Origin: JAJDZL01 sp965221175
GTDB lineage: Bacteria > Pseudomonadota > Gammaproteobacteria > Arenicellales > JAJDZL01
Length of the DNA: 64,000 nucleotides
Direction of reading: 5' to 3'
Assembly: GCA_965221175.1 (NCBI GenBank)
Contig: OZ244867.1
Coordinates: 2,232,001-2,296,000 of the forward strand
The notes beneath the pieces are model-generated. The model ran no database searches. It had not been told where the DNA came from and worked only from the letters and a program-made list of their open reading frames with translations. Shown here in pieces: positions 1-9,040 of this stretch (position 1 is the stretch's first letter; each line of letters starts with the position of its first letter). Made by a program: the position numbers and the translations under genes.

Positions 1-82
1 CGTAGCAACAATTACATAATGCAATTGTGCTGCGAAATTTGTAATATGGATTTTTTAACTCAAATGGAGGATAAGTTTCATT

Positions 83-1174
83 ATGGAACGTCGACAATTT
101 TTAAAAGCCGGTGCTATAGCTGGCACCGCCGCAGCCGCCACAACTCTGGCTGCGCCCGCAATTTCCCAAGGCATGAAGGAATTCCAAATGGTTACGTCCT
201 GGCCGAAGAATTTCCCTGGATTGGGAACAGCAGCGGCTCGATTTGGAGACCGCGTAACCACCATGTCCGAAGGCAAAATGACCGTCAAGCTTTTCGCTGG
301 CGGTGAACTCGTGCATCCGTTGAAATGTCACGATGCGGTTCAGGAAGGCACTGCAGACATGTATCATTCGGCGGAATACTACTATCAAGGCAAAGCGCTT
401 GGACTTTCATTTTTCGCTTCCGTTCCTTTCGGTTTTACTCCGGCAGAAATGGATGCCTGGCTTCATCATGGGGGCGGACAACAGATTTGGGATGATCTAA
501 ACGCAAATTTTGGAGTAAAGAGTTTCGCATGCGGCAACTCCGGCTCCCAAATGGGTGGATGGTTTGCTAAGCCTGTCACTTCTATTGATGACTTCAAAGG
601 ACTCAAAATGCGAATGCCGGGTTTAGGCGGACGAGTGATTGATGCCCTTGGAGGATCGTCGGTCACCCTCGGCGGTGCCGAGATCATGCCTGCTCTGCAA
701 GCAGGAACGATCGACGCGACCGAGTGGGTCGGGCCATGGAACGACTTGGCTTTCGGATTTTACAAAGTGGTTAAGTTCTATCACTATCCTGGATTCCATG
801 AAACTGGAACGGTGTTGAGTTTCGGCATAAACAAGGGCGTCTGGGACGGATTAAGTGCAAGTGAGCAGGCAATCATTCAAAACGCTGCAACTGCTGAGAA
901 CAATTACGATCTTGCTGAATTCAATGCGAACAATGGTGCTGCTCTGGATACGCTATTGACTGAACACGGTGTTGAGTTGGTTGAGTTCTCCGACGATATA
1001 TTCACTGCCATGGGTAATGCCGCCCGTGATGTCATGAATGAGGTCGGAACTACTGACTCCGAGACCCAGAAAGTCTTCGATAGCTACATGGCTTTCCGAA
1101 AGAACGTGGTCGGCTGGTCAAAACTTTCTGACCAATCGTACATGAACAAGCGCGCATTGGTTAATTTTCACTAA
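83..1174 (+). CDS. TRAP transporter solute-binding protein (DctP family, TakP-like)
   Basis: Periplasmic solute-binding subunit of a tripartite ATP-independent (Na+-driven) uptake system. The N-terminus is a twin-arginine-like signal (MERRQFLKAG, then an Ala-rich segment ending near residue 29 at AISQ), so the folded protein is probably exported by Tat; tatABC are in this window. The mature protein follows the DctP fold, with the TEWVGPWND stretch near residue 215 and the KFYHYPGF stretch typical of the alpha-keto-acid/'mannitol-chloroaromatic' TRAP group. The exact ligand cannot be read. The start ATG at 83 has a GGAGG Shine-Dalgarno about 12 nt upstream. The two permease genes follow after 216 nt that contain a strong hairpin. 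Confidence 0.93.
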   Translation: MERRQFLKAGAIAGTAAAATTLAAPAISQGMKEFQMVTSWPKNFPGLGTAAARFGDRVTTMSEGKMTVKLFAGGELVHPLKCHDAVQEGTADMYHSAEYYYQGKALGLSFFASVPFGFTPAEMDAWLHHGGGQQIWDDLNANFGVKSFACGNSGSQMGGWFAKPVTSIDDFKGLKMRMPGLGGRVIDALGGSSVTLGGAEIMPALQAGTIDATEWVGPWNDLAFGFYKVVKFYHYPGFHETGTVLSFGINKGVWDGLSASEQAIIQNAATAENNYDLAEFNANNGAALDTLLTEHGVELVEFSDDIFTAMGNAARDVMNEVGTTDSETQKVFDSYMAFRKNVVGWSKLSDQSYMNKRALVNFH

Positions 1175-1201
1175 ATTAACTGCAGACAGTTGGTAAAAAT
1201 T

Positions 1202-1240
1202 TAGGCAAATCCGCTACTTGAAAGGACGCGGATTTGCCTA
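1202..1240. terminator. Intergenic hairpin between TRAP binding protein and permease genes
   Basis: A perfect 13-bp inverted repeat (1202-1214 with 1228-1240, core GGCAAATCCGC / GCGGATTTGCC) around a 13-nt loop, starting 27 nt after the stop codon of the binding-protein gene. No T-run follows, so it is not a classical intrinsic terminator. In binding-protein operons such hairpins commonly protect the upstream mRNA or partly reduce read-through, giving more binding protein than permease. That role here is inferred. Confidence 0.65.
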
Positions 1241-1390
1241 TGCCTGCATCAACTTCACCTGTCGCGAACTGTTCAGATTTTCTTCTTTCTGCGCGATATC
1301 GAAACACAACGTTGTCCGTAAAGAACTGACGCCGCTCACAATGGCCTGCAGAAGGTCGATACATTTCAACAAGTTAAAGGTATTGCCCTC

Positions 1391-2128
1391 GTGAATGTAG
1401 ATTTTATCGGGTTATGGCATTCACTGGAACGCTTACCTTTCTTGTTCAGCATCACCGTTTATTTTCTCGTGCTGCTCACTGTAGTTGCATTTTTTGTCAT
1501 ACCTGTATTCCTGATCCTTCGTTACGAACCTCGAGATATTATCAAAAATTTTCATGCTGACCATGCTTCCACAGTATGGCAACCGGGTTGGCGAGGACAA
1601 TTACAGACTCTCGCATCGTGGTTGACTCTATTCAATACCGTGACCGGAAAATTTTCAGCGTGGTTGGTACTGTTCATGACTCTGATGCAATTTGTTGTCG
1701 TAATCATGCGCTACGTATTCGCCTATGGCTCAATTCAGATGCAGGAATCGATCTGGTATATGCATGGATTGTTGTTCATGTTGGGAGCTGGTTACACATT
1801 GGCTAAAGAAGGCCATGTCAGGCTTGATGTTTTTTACCGAGAAGCCGCAGAGCGAACAAAAGCAAAGATCAATCTGGTTGGGTCCGTGATATTTCTGCTG
1901 CCGTTCTGCATTGTAAATTTTGACTTTGCATGGTCACTGGTGCTGAATTCCTGGGCCGTTCGCGAGGGTTCAACCGAAACAGTTGGCCTTCCTTACATTT
2001 ATCTGTTCAAAACTGTGATACTCGTGTTTTCAGTTCTCCTAGCCATGGAAGGCGTTTCTCTGGCGATCAAAAGCATTCTGGAATTGACGAAGAACGCCGA
2101 TTCCAATATAGAGGCCAAGAGCGTATGA
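1391..2128 (+). CDS. TRAP transporter small permease (DctQ family)
   Basis: Small four-helix membrane subunit of the TRAP carrier. The 245-residue product has hydrophobic segments near residues 15-45, 90-115, 125-140 and 155-180 plus a further C-terminal helix, and the conserved small-subunit patch around 'ESIWYMHGLLFMLGAGYTL'. It is longer than many DctQ proteins because of an N-terminal helix plus hydrophilic linker, usual for the TakQ-type group. The start is GTG at 1391. Its TGA overlaps the ATG of the large permease (ATGA), implying translational coupling. Confidence 0.9.
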   Translation: MNVDFIGLWHSLERLPFLFSITVYFLVLLTVVAFFVIPVFLILRYEPRDIIKNFHADHASTVWQPGWRGQLQTLASWLTLFNTVTGKFSAWLVLFMTLMQFVVVIMRYVFAYGSIQMQESIWYMHGLLFMLGAGYTLAKEGHVRLDVFYREAAERTKAKINLVGSVIFLLPFCIVNFDFAWSLVLNSWAVREGSTETVGLPYIYLFKTVILVFSVLLAMEGVSLAIKSILELTKNADSNIEAKSV

Positions 2129-3759
2129 GTATGGAATTTCTGACCTCTCCTGAGTTCTTATGCGCCGCACTTTTTGTGTCGGTCATCATTCTACTGCTGT
2201 TCGGATTTCCTGTTGCGTTCTCTCTAGCGGGGAGTTCAATGCTGTTTGCATTCATCGCTGCTGGTTTCGGACTCTTCGATGTCTCTTTTATCTCGGCTTT
2301 ACCTCAAAGAATATTTTCCATCATGCGCAATGAGGTTCTTGTTGCCGTGCCTCTGTTCGTATTTATGGGCGTGACGCTGGAGCGATCGAAAATCGCGGAA
2401 GAGCTTCTTGACAACATGGGTAAACTGTTCGGCAGCATACGGGGTGGACTTGGATATTCAGTGTGTATCGTGGGCGCACTGCTTGCGGCATCAACAGGAA
2501 TCGTGGGAGCGACCGTCGTCACGATGGGACTGTTGTCTCTGCCAACTATGATTCGTCGAGGATACAGCCCTTCTCTAGCCTGTGGTTCCATCTGTGCGTC
2601 GGGGACGCTTGGACAAGTAATTCCGCCGTCCATTGTGCTCGTTCTGCTTGGAGATCAGCTATCAACTGCTTTCCAGCAAGCGCAGTTTTCTTTGGGAAAT
2701 TTTTCGCCTGACGCATTGTCCGTCAACGATCTATTCGCCGGCGCACTCATTCCTGGGTTGGTGCTGGTCGGCCTGTACATAATTTATCAGATCATAATTG
2801 CGATCGTTCGTCCGGATGCCAGTCCAGCCATTCCGCGTGACGAAATCAGGCAAGGTGAAAGTAAAAGAGCATTCGTTTGGAAATTGGTTTCCACCTTGTT
2901 TGCACCTCTCGTACTGATCGTAGCCGTGCTCGGCTCCATTCTTGCGGGGCTTGCATCACCGACGGAGTCTGCAGCGATGGGTGGAACAGGCGCCCTTATG
3001 ATGGCGGGCTACAGGGTTGCCCCCGGGAAGGGCAGATTGATCGTAGTTGGTGTAGTTTGTCTCGTGATCATGCTGGCAATCACCTCATTGTTTGATCTTC
3101 GACTGCAAAGAGACGAACTTACTACTGTCGAGTGGGCGGCTGTATTTGTTGCTCTAGTTTGTGCGATTGGCCTTGTAATCGGCATATACACAGCAATTCT
3201 GAGCGTATACGCTAAGTTAGACGAAAACGGCAATTCTATACTACCTCAAATCATGCAGCAAACGCTGCTGGTTTCCTCCATGGTTTTCGTCATCCTGATC
3301 GGTGCATCCATGTTCTCGCTGGTGTTTCGAGGATTGAGGGGAGATGAAGTTGTCGAGAGCGTGCTGCATAATCTCCCAGGCGGAACTTTGACGGTGTTGT
3401 TGTTGATTATGCTGGTGATGTTCCTGCTTGGATTCATTCTCGATTTTCTGGAGATTATTTTCATTGTCGTTCCAATCGTCGGGCCTGTTGTACTGCAGAT
3501 GGAGGTGGCTCCGGGCATTCCAATGAATCCGGTATGGCTAGGCGTTATGATGGCAGTCAACCTGCAGACTTCATTTCTGACGCCACCATTCGGTTTTTCT
3601 CTGTTTTATCTACGAGGGGTTGCTCCGCCTTCAATTCGTACGATGGAAATTTACAAGGGAGTGGCTCCATTCGTTTTGATCCAATTGCTGATGCTAGTAG
3701 TTTTGTGGTTTTTCCCGTCCCTGGCGACGTGGCTTCCACATGCAATTTACGGGCCGTGA
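2125..3759 (+). CDS. TRAP transporter large permease (DctM family)
   Basis: Large 12-13-helix subunit that carries out the Na+-coupled transport step. I place the start at ATG 2125 (MSMEFLTSP), overlapping the small-permease stop by four bases and preceded by GAGG at 2111; the reading frame is open further upstream but that part lies inside the previous gene. The product is 544 residues, longer than the ~430 of DctM, because of extra helices in the middle (about residues 290-390), as in the TakM-type group. Typical DctM features are seen: 'SPTESAAMG' and the paired re-entrant regions. It forms one transport unit with the two genes before it. Confidence 0.93.
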   Translation: MSMEFLTSPEFLCAALFVSVIILLLFGFPVAFSLAGSSMLFAFIAAGFGLFDVSFISALPQRIFSIMRNEVLVAVPLFVFMGVTLERSKIAEELLDNMGKLFGSIRGGLGYSVCIVGALLAASTGIVGATVVTMGLLSLPTMIRRGYSPSLACGSICASGTLGQVIPPSIVLVLLGDQLSTAFQQAQFSLGNFSPDALSVNDLFAGALIPGLVLVGLYIIYQIIIAIVRPDASPAIPRDEIRQGESKRAFVWKLVSTLFAPLVLIVAVLGSILAGLASPTESAAMGGTGALMMAGYRVAPGKGRLIVVGVVCLVIMLAITSLFDLRLQRDELTTVEWAAVFVALVCAIGLVIGIYTAILSVYAKLDENGNSILPQIMQQTLLVSSMVFVILIGASMFSLVFRGLRGDEVVESVLHNLPGGTLTVLLLIMLVMFLLGFILDFLEIIFIVVPIVGPVVLQMEVAPGIPMNPVWLGVMMAVNLQTSFLTPPFGFSLFYLRGVAPPSIRTMEIYKGVAPFVLIQLLMLVVLWFFPSLATWLPHAIYGP

Positions 3760-3765
3760 ATAAGT

Positions 3766-3788
3766 TGAATTCGTGCTACACGAATTCA
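3766..3788 (+). terminator. Short hairpin after TRAP operon
   Basis: Ten-base-pair inverted repeat (TGAATTCGTG, loop CTA, CACGAATTCA) beginning 7 nt after the large-permease stop. It has no adjacent T-tract, so it could be a 3'-end stabiliser or a Rho-dependent end rather than an intrinsic terminator. The remaining ~150 nt up to the convergent GPP34 gene contains nothing recognisable. Confidence 0.45.
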
Positions 3789-3945
3789 TGGCCGGTGGCA
3801 ACTTACTTTAATTGAAGATTACAAATCGTCTAGTTGCAGAACTGGTTAGCGATTGAAATATTCTTCAACGAACTTCCGTTCGTTACTAGCCAGAATTGCT
3901 GAGGTTTGAGCGTATTTTGAGGTGTGCGTTAAGGGAACAAAAAGT

Positions 3946-4599
3946 CTAAAACAACGGAGCGTGGGTCGCTACCAACGCTACCTGAATTTCTCGAATCAGT
4001 CTGGTAGTTGCTTGTCCGATGAGGTCAAGTCTGGAGACCTCAGAGATCCTGGGGCGCATTCGGTTTAGTTCCGCAGGACCAAGCAACGTTCGAAACATGT
4101 CGCAGGCATCCATCAGACAGTAAATGACTACATCTCTCTGGTCGGGAATTTCATCGCTGTAAAGGATATTCATGATACGAAGTTTGACTTCTTTTTCAAC
4201 GGTGCCATCGATAGTCGGGTAGGAACGGGTTTTCATCACCCACAAGAAGCGTTTTTCGGATTCGCCAAGAATGCCTCTTTCAATCAGTCGTTGAAAGCCC
4301 AAGTCAACGATTTCTGCTCCTTCATCCGCGATTGAATTGATCCAGAACTTTACTTCGTGCTCTTCAGGCTGACGGCAAATTCTGCCCAAAATCTTGTCTA
4401 GAATCGGATCCCCGACTGGAGTCTCATCCACTATCGAAAATGAATCGATATCACAGTCTACCCTGTTGTTGATCGCCAGTTCCATCAGCACAGCACCCGC
4501 CAAAACGAAATGCAGCGTCAACTGTGGGACTGGCGGGAGTGTGCCCTTTTCATCGTCCAGCAGTAATAGAAGTATCTCCTCGGCCAGAGTTATATTCAC
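3946..4599 (-). CDS. GPP34 / GOLPH3-domain protein
   Basis: A 217-residue protein of the GPP34 family (Golgi phosphoprotein 3/Vps74 fold). The N-terminal signature is clear: LAEEILLLLLDDEKG, then HFVLAGAVLMELA (about residues 29-43) and a 'DPILDKIL' stretch. In eukaryotes the family binds PI4P and Golgi glycosyltransferases; its bacterial role is unknown. It is a cytosolic, mostly helical protein with no signal or membrane segment. It is transcribed toward the TRAP operon and is separated from ptsN by ~230 nt, so it is likely a single-gene unit. Family assignment is from motif recognition. Confidence 0.8.
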   Translation of the reverse strand: MNITLAEEILLLLLDDEKGTLPPVPQLTLHFVLAGAVLMELAINNRVDCDIDSFSIVDETPVGDPILDKILGRICRQPEEHEVKFWINSIADEGAEIVDLGFQRLIERGILGESEKRFLWVMKTRSYPTIDGTVEKEVKLRIMNILYSDEIPDQRDVVIYCLMDACDMFRTLLGPAELNRMRPRISEVSRLDLIGQATTRLIREIQVALVATHAPLF

Positions 4600-4828
4600 T
4601 AAAATTAAACCTAATTCTTATTTCACTTTGTCGTAATCATTGTAAGTAGGTTTTGGGTGCAATTGCAAATCACGATTACTCATTCTGGCACTTTCCGCAC
4701 CATAGATGACTCAGCATAAGCCGCTCAACGTGCGCTAGCAAGAAATTGTTTAATAGAGACCACGACCCGCAAAGCCCTGCACAACAAGCATGTAAGAACT
4801 GAGGCATGCAGCAATGATCTTATCTAAA
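4600..4828. other. Intergenic region between ptsN and the GPP34 gene
   Basis: About 230 nt that should carry the 3' end of the lpt-rpoN-ptsN operon and the promoter of the GPP34 gene. I see no strong hairpin or recognisable RNA. Confidence 0.4.
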
Positions 4829-5359
4829 TCAGTTTCCGATCCGAGTTAGCTCGGCATCAAACTTAACAATCTCCACAAATATTGCTTCTGAATCCTCTGC
4901 CTCCATCATACGTTGATGCAGGTTGTGTTCCTCGAATCCTCGAGCCAACTTTGCTAAAATCTTGATGTGCGCATCCGCACAATCGGCGGGAACGAGTAAG
5001 CCACAAACAATAAATACTGGCTTTTCATCGCTGGCATCCATGTCTAGAGGTGTTTTCATGCGCATGACCGCCCCAACTGCATTCGGCAAACCGTTTAGGC
5101 GACCGTGTGGCAACGCAACACCGTTGCCAACACATGTGCTGCCAAGTCTTTCTCGCTCAAGCAGTGCGCGAAAGACAGTATCTTTGTCGATGGCGTGCTG
5201 GTTGTTCTTTGTAAACAGACCCGACATTGATTCGATCATGCGTTTCAGACTTGAAACCTGCACATCGATTTGTATTCGCTCTGGAGAGAATACCTCTCTC
5301 AGTCGTGTTTCATATTCAGAAGGTACGCCATCTGATGAGTGATCTGAATTGTCGCTCAT
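4829..5359 (-). CDS. ptsN: PTS IIA-like nitrogen regulatory protein PtsN (EIIA-Ntr)
   Basis: EIIA-Ntr, the output protein of the nitrogen phosphotransferase relay, which in its unphosphorylated state controls K+ transport and other targets. The phosphorylatable histidine is visible in VALPHGR at residue 85. The 176-residue length is slightly longer than the E. coli protein (163) because of a hydrophilic N-terminal extension. It is last in the lptC-lptA-lptB-rpoN-hpf-ptsN operon and starts 2 nt after hpf. The usual next genes rapZ and npr are not here. Confidence 0.93.
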   Translation of the reverse strand: MSDNSDHSSDGVPSEYETRLREVFSPERIQIDVQVSSLKRMIESMSGLFTKNNQHAIDKDTVFRALLERERLGSTCVGNGVALPHGRLNGLPNAVGAVMRMKTPLDMDASDEKPVFIVCGLLVPADCADAHIKILAKLARGFEEHNLHQRMMEAEDSEAIFVEIVKFDAELTRIGN

Positions 5360-5361
5360 CG

Positions 5362-5688
5362 CTAGTTACGAATTGTTCGCTGTCGGTCGCTGTGTCGACC
5401 GTGATCTGTAAGTCTTTCCTTGTGCTTGACAATCTGCCGGTCTAGTTTGTTAGACATGGAATCAATGGCCGCGAACATGTCGGTCGCTTCGGATTTGGCG
5501 TGAATGGCTATTTTGCGACCATGAATCGTCGCTTCCGACTGAAACGATGATTTCTCTTTATGCAGAACAACATCGACTGTCGTAGGTTGGCGAAAGTGAT
5601 TACCTACTTTTTTCAATCTCTTGTTCACATATTCACGAATTACATCGGTAATATTTACTTGGTGCCCAGTTACTGAAATTTCCATCAC
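5362..5688 (-). CDS. hpf: Ribosome hibernation promoting factor
   Basis: Short-form ribosome-associated inhibitor that promotes 100S ribosome dimers during starvation. The 108 residues match the HPF/RaiA fold: MEISVTGHQVNIT at the start, the DVVLHKEK strand and 'AIHAKSEATDMFAAID', with no long-form C-terminal dimerisation domain. Its ATG overlaps the rpoN stop by 4 nt and ptsN follows after 2 nt, the standard arrangement. Confidence 0.95.
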   Translation of the reverse strand: MMEISVTGHQVNITDVIREYVNKRLKKVGNHFRQPTTVDVVLHKEKSSFQSEATIHGRKIAIHAKSEATDMFAAIDSMSNKLDRQIVKHKERLTDHGRHSDRQRTIRN

Positions 5689-7067
5689 ATCACCTCTCTG
5701 TTTGGCATCTGATTTATTGCAATCGCTTTACGCTTTCTCCGAGTTGGAATATGCATGCTTGATCGATATTTTGCAACCGTTCGACGTGCAATCCGTATTC
5801 CACTGCCGCGTAGCTGTTCTGTAATTTGTTGATCGCTGAGGGGCGATCTCCCATCTTCCTGCTCGACAAGTCGCAACAACTTGTGCTTAATAGACAGGGC
5901 CGATTCATCTTCTCCAATGTCGCTTCTGATCCGATAGGAAAATAAATACTTTAATTCAAAATTACCTCTTGGCGTCATTATATATTTGCGCGAACAGGCT
6001 CGACTGACTGTTGATTCATGCAGCTCCAGAGACTCCGCCACTTCACGCAGCGTCAACGGTTTCATCACCTGTTCTCCATGGTCGAGAAACGACTGCTGGT
6101 GCATGACGAGTGCGCGCGCGACCCGTAAAATAGTCTCGTGACGTCTGTTTAGATCTTCAAGAAATGAGTTCGCTCGGTTGAAATTGCTTTTCAGGTACCG
6201 AGTATCAACCGTTTTCCTGGCGCGGCGGACCATAGACTGATAACTCGACGAAATTCTTAATTTTGGCAAAACATCCGAATTCAATTCAACGCTCCACTGA
6301 TCGCCAAATTTTCGAGCAATTACATCTGGAACTACAGCAACTGCCGAAGCTCCGAACTCGTTGCCGGGCGCCGGATTCAGCGATTGAATCAGATCAACAG
6401 CAGCGCGAACTTCTTCCAGATCGTATCCCGACTTGATGCTAATCTGATCAAGCTCCATGTCGGACAGCAGTTCCAAATGATTGAGAAGAATGTTTTGAGC
6501 ATTATTGCGTACTGTACCGGAGGCCTTGATATGGTCTAGTTGAATGCACAGGCATTCCTGAAGGTTTCGGGATGCAACACCTAGCGGGTCAAATTGCTGA
6601 ACAATTGCCAGTGCCGATTCCACCTCTCTCAGATTCACGTTAGGCGGAAGAATTTCCAGAATATCCGTGAGTGATTCCGCAAGATATCCACGGTCGTCCA
6701 CCGATTCAACGATCATGTCAACAATGACGCGCTGCCGGCTTGACAGACCAGAATTACGTATCTGTTGATTCAAGTGGTCCCGGATCGTTGGCATGCTCTG
6801 AGCGTGTGCAGCACGCTCCAGAATTTCATCAGTATCAAACTCTGAGATGTTAGAGGCGGGAGACGGAAATTCGCCAGGCGAATAGAATTCATCAGCCTTA
6901 TCGGAAAGTTCAGGCTCAATTTCTTCCAGCAGAGGATTGCTGTCGAGAACATTGCGAACTTCTTCCACTAACTCAGAACTAGGCATTTGCAGAACTCGCA
7001 CAGCAGCAGAAAAACGCGCATTGAATTCCGGTTTCTGTCGTTGCCTTAGTTCTGTTCGCTGTCTCAT
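5685..7067 (-). CDS. rpoN: RNA polymerase sigma-54 factor RpoN
   Basis: Sigma-54 directs RNA polymerase to -24/-12 promoters and needs AAA+ activators. Region I (leucine-rich, 'VRVLQMPSSELVEEV', first ~50 residues), the acidic region II, the core-binding domain, a helix-turn-helix around residues 345-370 ('TLREVAESLELHESTVSR') and the RpoN box (ARRTVAKYR, residues 427-435) are all present. I use ATG 7067; a TTG two codons earlier is also possible. At 460 residues it is close to E. coli RpoN (477). Unusually, about 25 residues follow the RpoN box, a somewhat longer basic tail than normal. It is translationally coupled to hpf. Confidence 0.96.
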   Translation of the reverse strand: MRQRTELRQRQKPEFNARFSAAVRVLQMPSSELVEEVRNVLDSNPLLEEIEPELSDKADEFYSPGEFPSPASNISEFDTDEILERAAHAQSMPTIRDHLNQQIRNSGLSSRQRVIVDMIVESVDDRGYLAESLTDILEILPPNVNLREVESALAIVQQFDPLGVASRNLQECLCIQLDHIKASGTVRNNAQNILLNHLELLSDMELDQISIKSGYDLEEVRAAVDLIQSLNPAPGNEFGASAVAVVPDVIARKFGDQWSVELNSDVLPKLRISSSYQSMVRRARKTVDTRYLKSNFNRANSFLEDLNRRHETILRVARALVMHQQSFLDHGEQVMKPLTLREVAESLELHESTVSRACSRKYIMTPRGNFELKYLFSYRIRSDIGEDESALSIKHKLLRLVEQEDGRSPLSDQQITEQLRGSGIRIARRTVAKYRSSMHIPTRRKRKAIAINQMPNREVM

Positions 7068-7192
7068 TAACAAACTAACTTTTACTGAATGATGGATGCA
7101 AGTCGATCCAATACGCAGTCTATTGTTCTTCCATTCTACAATATCTGAATGCTCACGGAATATGCAAATTCAAATCAGATTAGACTACGATA

Positions 7193-7972
7193 CTAGATTC
7201 GGAAATTCTCTCCAAGATAGAATTTTTTTGCGACAGGATTACTCAGAATTTTATCCGCAGCACCAGAAACAATCACTTCACCATGACTCAGAATGTGAGC
7301 CCTGGTGCAGATTTTCAGGGTTTCACGAACGTTATGGTCTGTTATCAAGATGCCTACATTTCTCCGGCTCATCCATCTAATCATAGTGACGACATCCTCT
7401 ACCGCGATTGGGTCAACACCAGCGAATGGCTCGTCCAGAAGCATGAAGCGGGGGCGTAGTGCTATTGCGCGTGCAATCTCCACCCGACGCCGCTCACCGC
7501 CGGACAACGTTCTAGCCAACTGTTTGCGAAGGTGGGTGATCTGAAATTCCTCCAGTAAATCATTCAGAATCTGCTTCTGCTGAGTGCGTGTCATCTCCTT
7601 TTTGGTCTCAAGAACAGCTTTGACATTGTCCTCAACGCTGAGTCGACGAAAAACGGAGGGTTCCTGCGGAAGATATCCAATTCCCAATCTGGCACGAGCA
7701 AACATCGGCAATTTGGAAATATTGGTGCCATCCAGCATAATTGCGCCGCGTTCACATGCCTCCAAACCGATGATGAGGTTGAAGCAGGTTGTTTTGCCTG
7801 CACCATTGGGACCAAGCAATCCAATTATTTCACCCGCGTCCACATGCAGGCTGATTGATTTTACGACCGGTCGAGACTTGAACGACTTGCTGATATTTCT
7901 GATATCAAGACGGCCGAATTCGGGAGATCTTTTCGCCTGCCTTTCGGCTACGGTTTCCTGCATGCGGTGCAC
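7193..7972 (-). CDS. lptB: LPS export ABC transporter ATP-binding protein LptB
   Basis: Cytoplasmic ATPase of the LptB2FG complex that extracts lipopolysaccharide from the inner membrane. Walker A (GPNGAGKTT, residues 54-62), ABC signature (LSGGERRR), Walker B (FMLLDEPFAGVDP) and the H-loop (ITDHNVRE) are intact. The start is GTG 7972, or ATG 7963 three codons later. LptA ends 5 nt upstream and rpoN follows after ~125 nt, the canonical order. lptF/lptG are not in this window, as is normal. Confidence 0.96.
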   Translation of the reverse strand: MHRMQETVAERQAKRSPEFGRLDIRNISKSFKSRPVVKSISLHVDAGEIIGLLGPNGAGKTTCFNLIIGLEACERGAIMLDGTNISKLPMFARARLGIGYLPQEPSVFRRLSVEDNVKAVLETKKEMTRTQQKQILNDLLEEFQITHLRKQLARTLSGGERRRVEIARAIALRPRFMLLDEPFAGVDPIAVEDVVTMIRWMSRRNVGILITDHNVRETLKICTRAHILSHGEVIVSGAADKILSNPVAKKFYLGENFRI

Positions 7973-7977
7973 GCCGG

Positions 7978-8493
7978 TTAGTTTACGCTTTCAATGGTGA
8001 TGGTTGTTCGGCTGTCAGTGGTGCCAGCATCTTGATCGGTAAAAGTCCTGATTTCACCAGATTCTATGTCGTAAACTGCCAAGTGCGCAGCCAACAGTGC
8101 ATCTTTCTGCTTGATCTGAACATCACCTTTCAGTTCAATCTGATCCAACTCATAATCTATAGTGGCATTTTTCGCCGTTCCGGTTACGTAGGATTCACCA
8201 TCTTCCGGCGTACCAATGCTCACAGTCAGGGGAGAGCCACGCGCGACAGCCCTGCCTGTTCCGTTTTCACTAATTGAGTACTCTGCCCAGTCGGCATTGA
8301 GTTTCACGTCTCCTCGTGTAATAACTACATTGCCGCTAAACACACCAGTAGAACTTTCCTGATTGTAGGTTACCGAGTTCGCACTGATTTGGAACCTGGT
8401 TTCTTGAGCCCATGCTGAAGCCCACACTGTGACACACACAGCCGCCACAATTGTGAATCTAAAATAATGTAGAAATAAATTTTTATTATTCAT
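7978..8493 (-). CDS. lptA: Lipopolysaccharide transport periplasmic protein LptA
   Basis: Periplasmic bridge protein that polymerises into the beta-jellyroll conduit carrying LPS from LptC to LptD. With the ATG at 8493 the protein is 171 residues, with a clear signal peptide ending at ASAWAQ, then the OstA-like domain ('GVFSGNVVITRGDVKLNADWAEY'). The frame also opens at a GTG at 8544 directly after the lptC stop; that start would add a 17-residue hydrophobic stretch, so the ATG gives the more normal signal peptide although its upstream sequence lacks a good Shine-Dalgarno. Confidence 0.88.
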   Translation of the reverse strand: MNNKNLFLHYFRFTIVAAVCVTVWASAWAQETRFQISANSVTYNQESSTGVFSGNVVITRGDVKLNADWAEYSISENGTGRAVARGSPLTVSIGTPEDGESYVTGTAKNATIDYELDQIELKGDVQIKQKDALLAAHLAVYDIESGEIRTFTDQDAGTTDSRTTITIESVN

Positions 8494-8544
8494 AAAAACA
8501 ATGATAATGAAAAAAATCGAAATGTGTAAGTAATTGAAACTCAC

Positions 8545-8973
8545 CTATTCCAGAGCGTGATTCAGTTCTATGGTCAGCGTATCCATATGAGAAACAACAG
8601 AGCCTGACTGATCGTTCTTAGTCAAAGCAACCACCACATCTCCCTTCAACACTACGATGTTCGTGCTTTCATGGTACACACCTGAACTTGCCCTGGTTTG
8701 CCGATATGTACCATCCGGATAGTGCTGATAAATTCGCGGTCGTTCCAGTTCACTGATTCCTTGTTCCGGAAACTGTCGTAGGGCTTCTGCTTCAATCGTG
8801 TAGTTCACGCCAGATTCGGACGCTGCTCCCACAATTTTCACGTTGCTCATCGTGCGTTGGCGTTCAATGGAAGTTGGCTCAGTTGCCACGTCGCTATCAT
8901 TCCGACTGACGAACACGACTATAATCGTAAAAATGCTGACAGCAATCAGGCTGGTACTGATTATCCACCTCAT
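8545..8973 (-). CDS. lptC: LPS export system protein LptC
   Basis: Bitopic inner-membrane protein that receives LPS from LptB2FG and passes it to LptA. An N-terminal transmembrane helix (about residues 3-22, WIISTSLIAVSIFTIIVVFV) is followed by a periplasmic domain with the pattern 'RPRIYQHYPDGTYRQTRASSGVYH' typical of LptC. At 142 residues it is shorter than E. coli LptC (191). First gene of the operon, divergent from mlaF by ~70 nt. The usual upstream kdsC/kdsD genes are absent here. Confidence 0.88.
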   Translation of the reverse strand: MRWIISTSLIAVSIFTIIVVFVSRNDSDVATEPTSIERQRTMSNVKIVGAASESGVNYTIEAEALRQFPEQGISELERPRIYQHYPDGTYRQTRASSGVYHESTNIVVLKGDVVVALTKNDQSGSVVSHMDTLTIELNHALE

Positions 8974-9040
8974 TCCGACACCAAGAGCGGAAGCTCCGAA
9001 GAAACGCTCAATGCTTTGAACACATCGGCCATCCGGTTAT

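Noticed and set aside
1930..2124. 65-codon upstream extension of the large TRAP permease frame
   Set aside because: It lies inside the small-permease gene; the ATG at 2125 with its four-base overlap and ribosome-binding site fits the family start.
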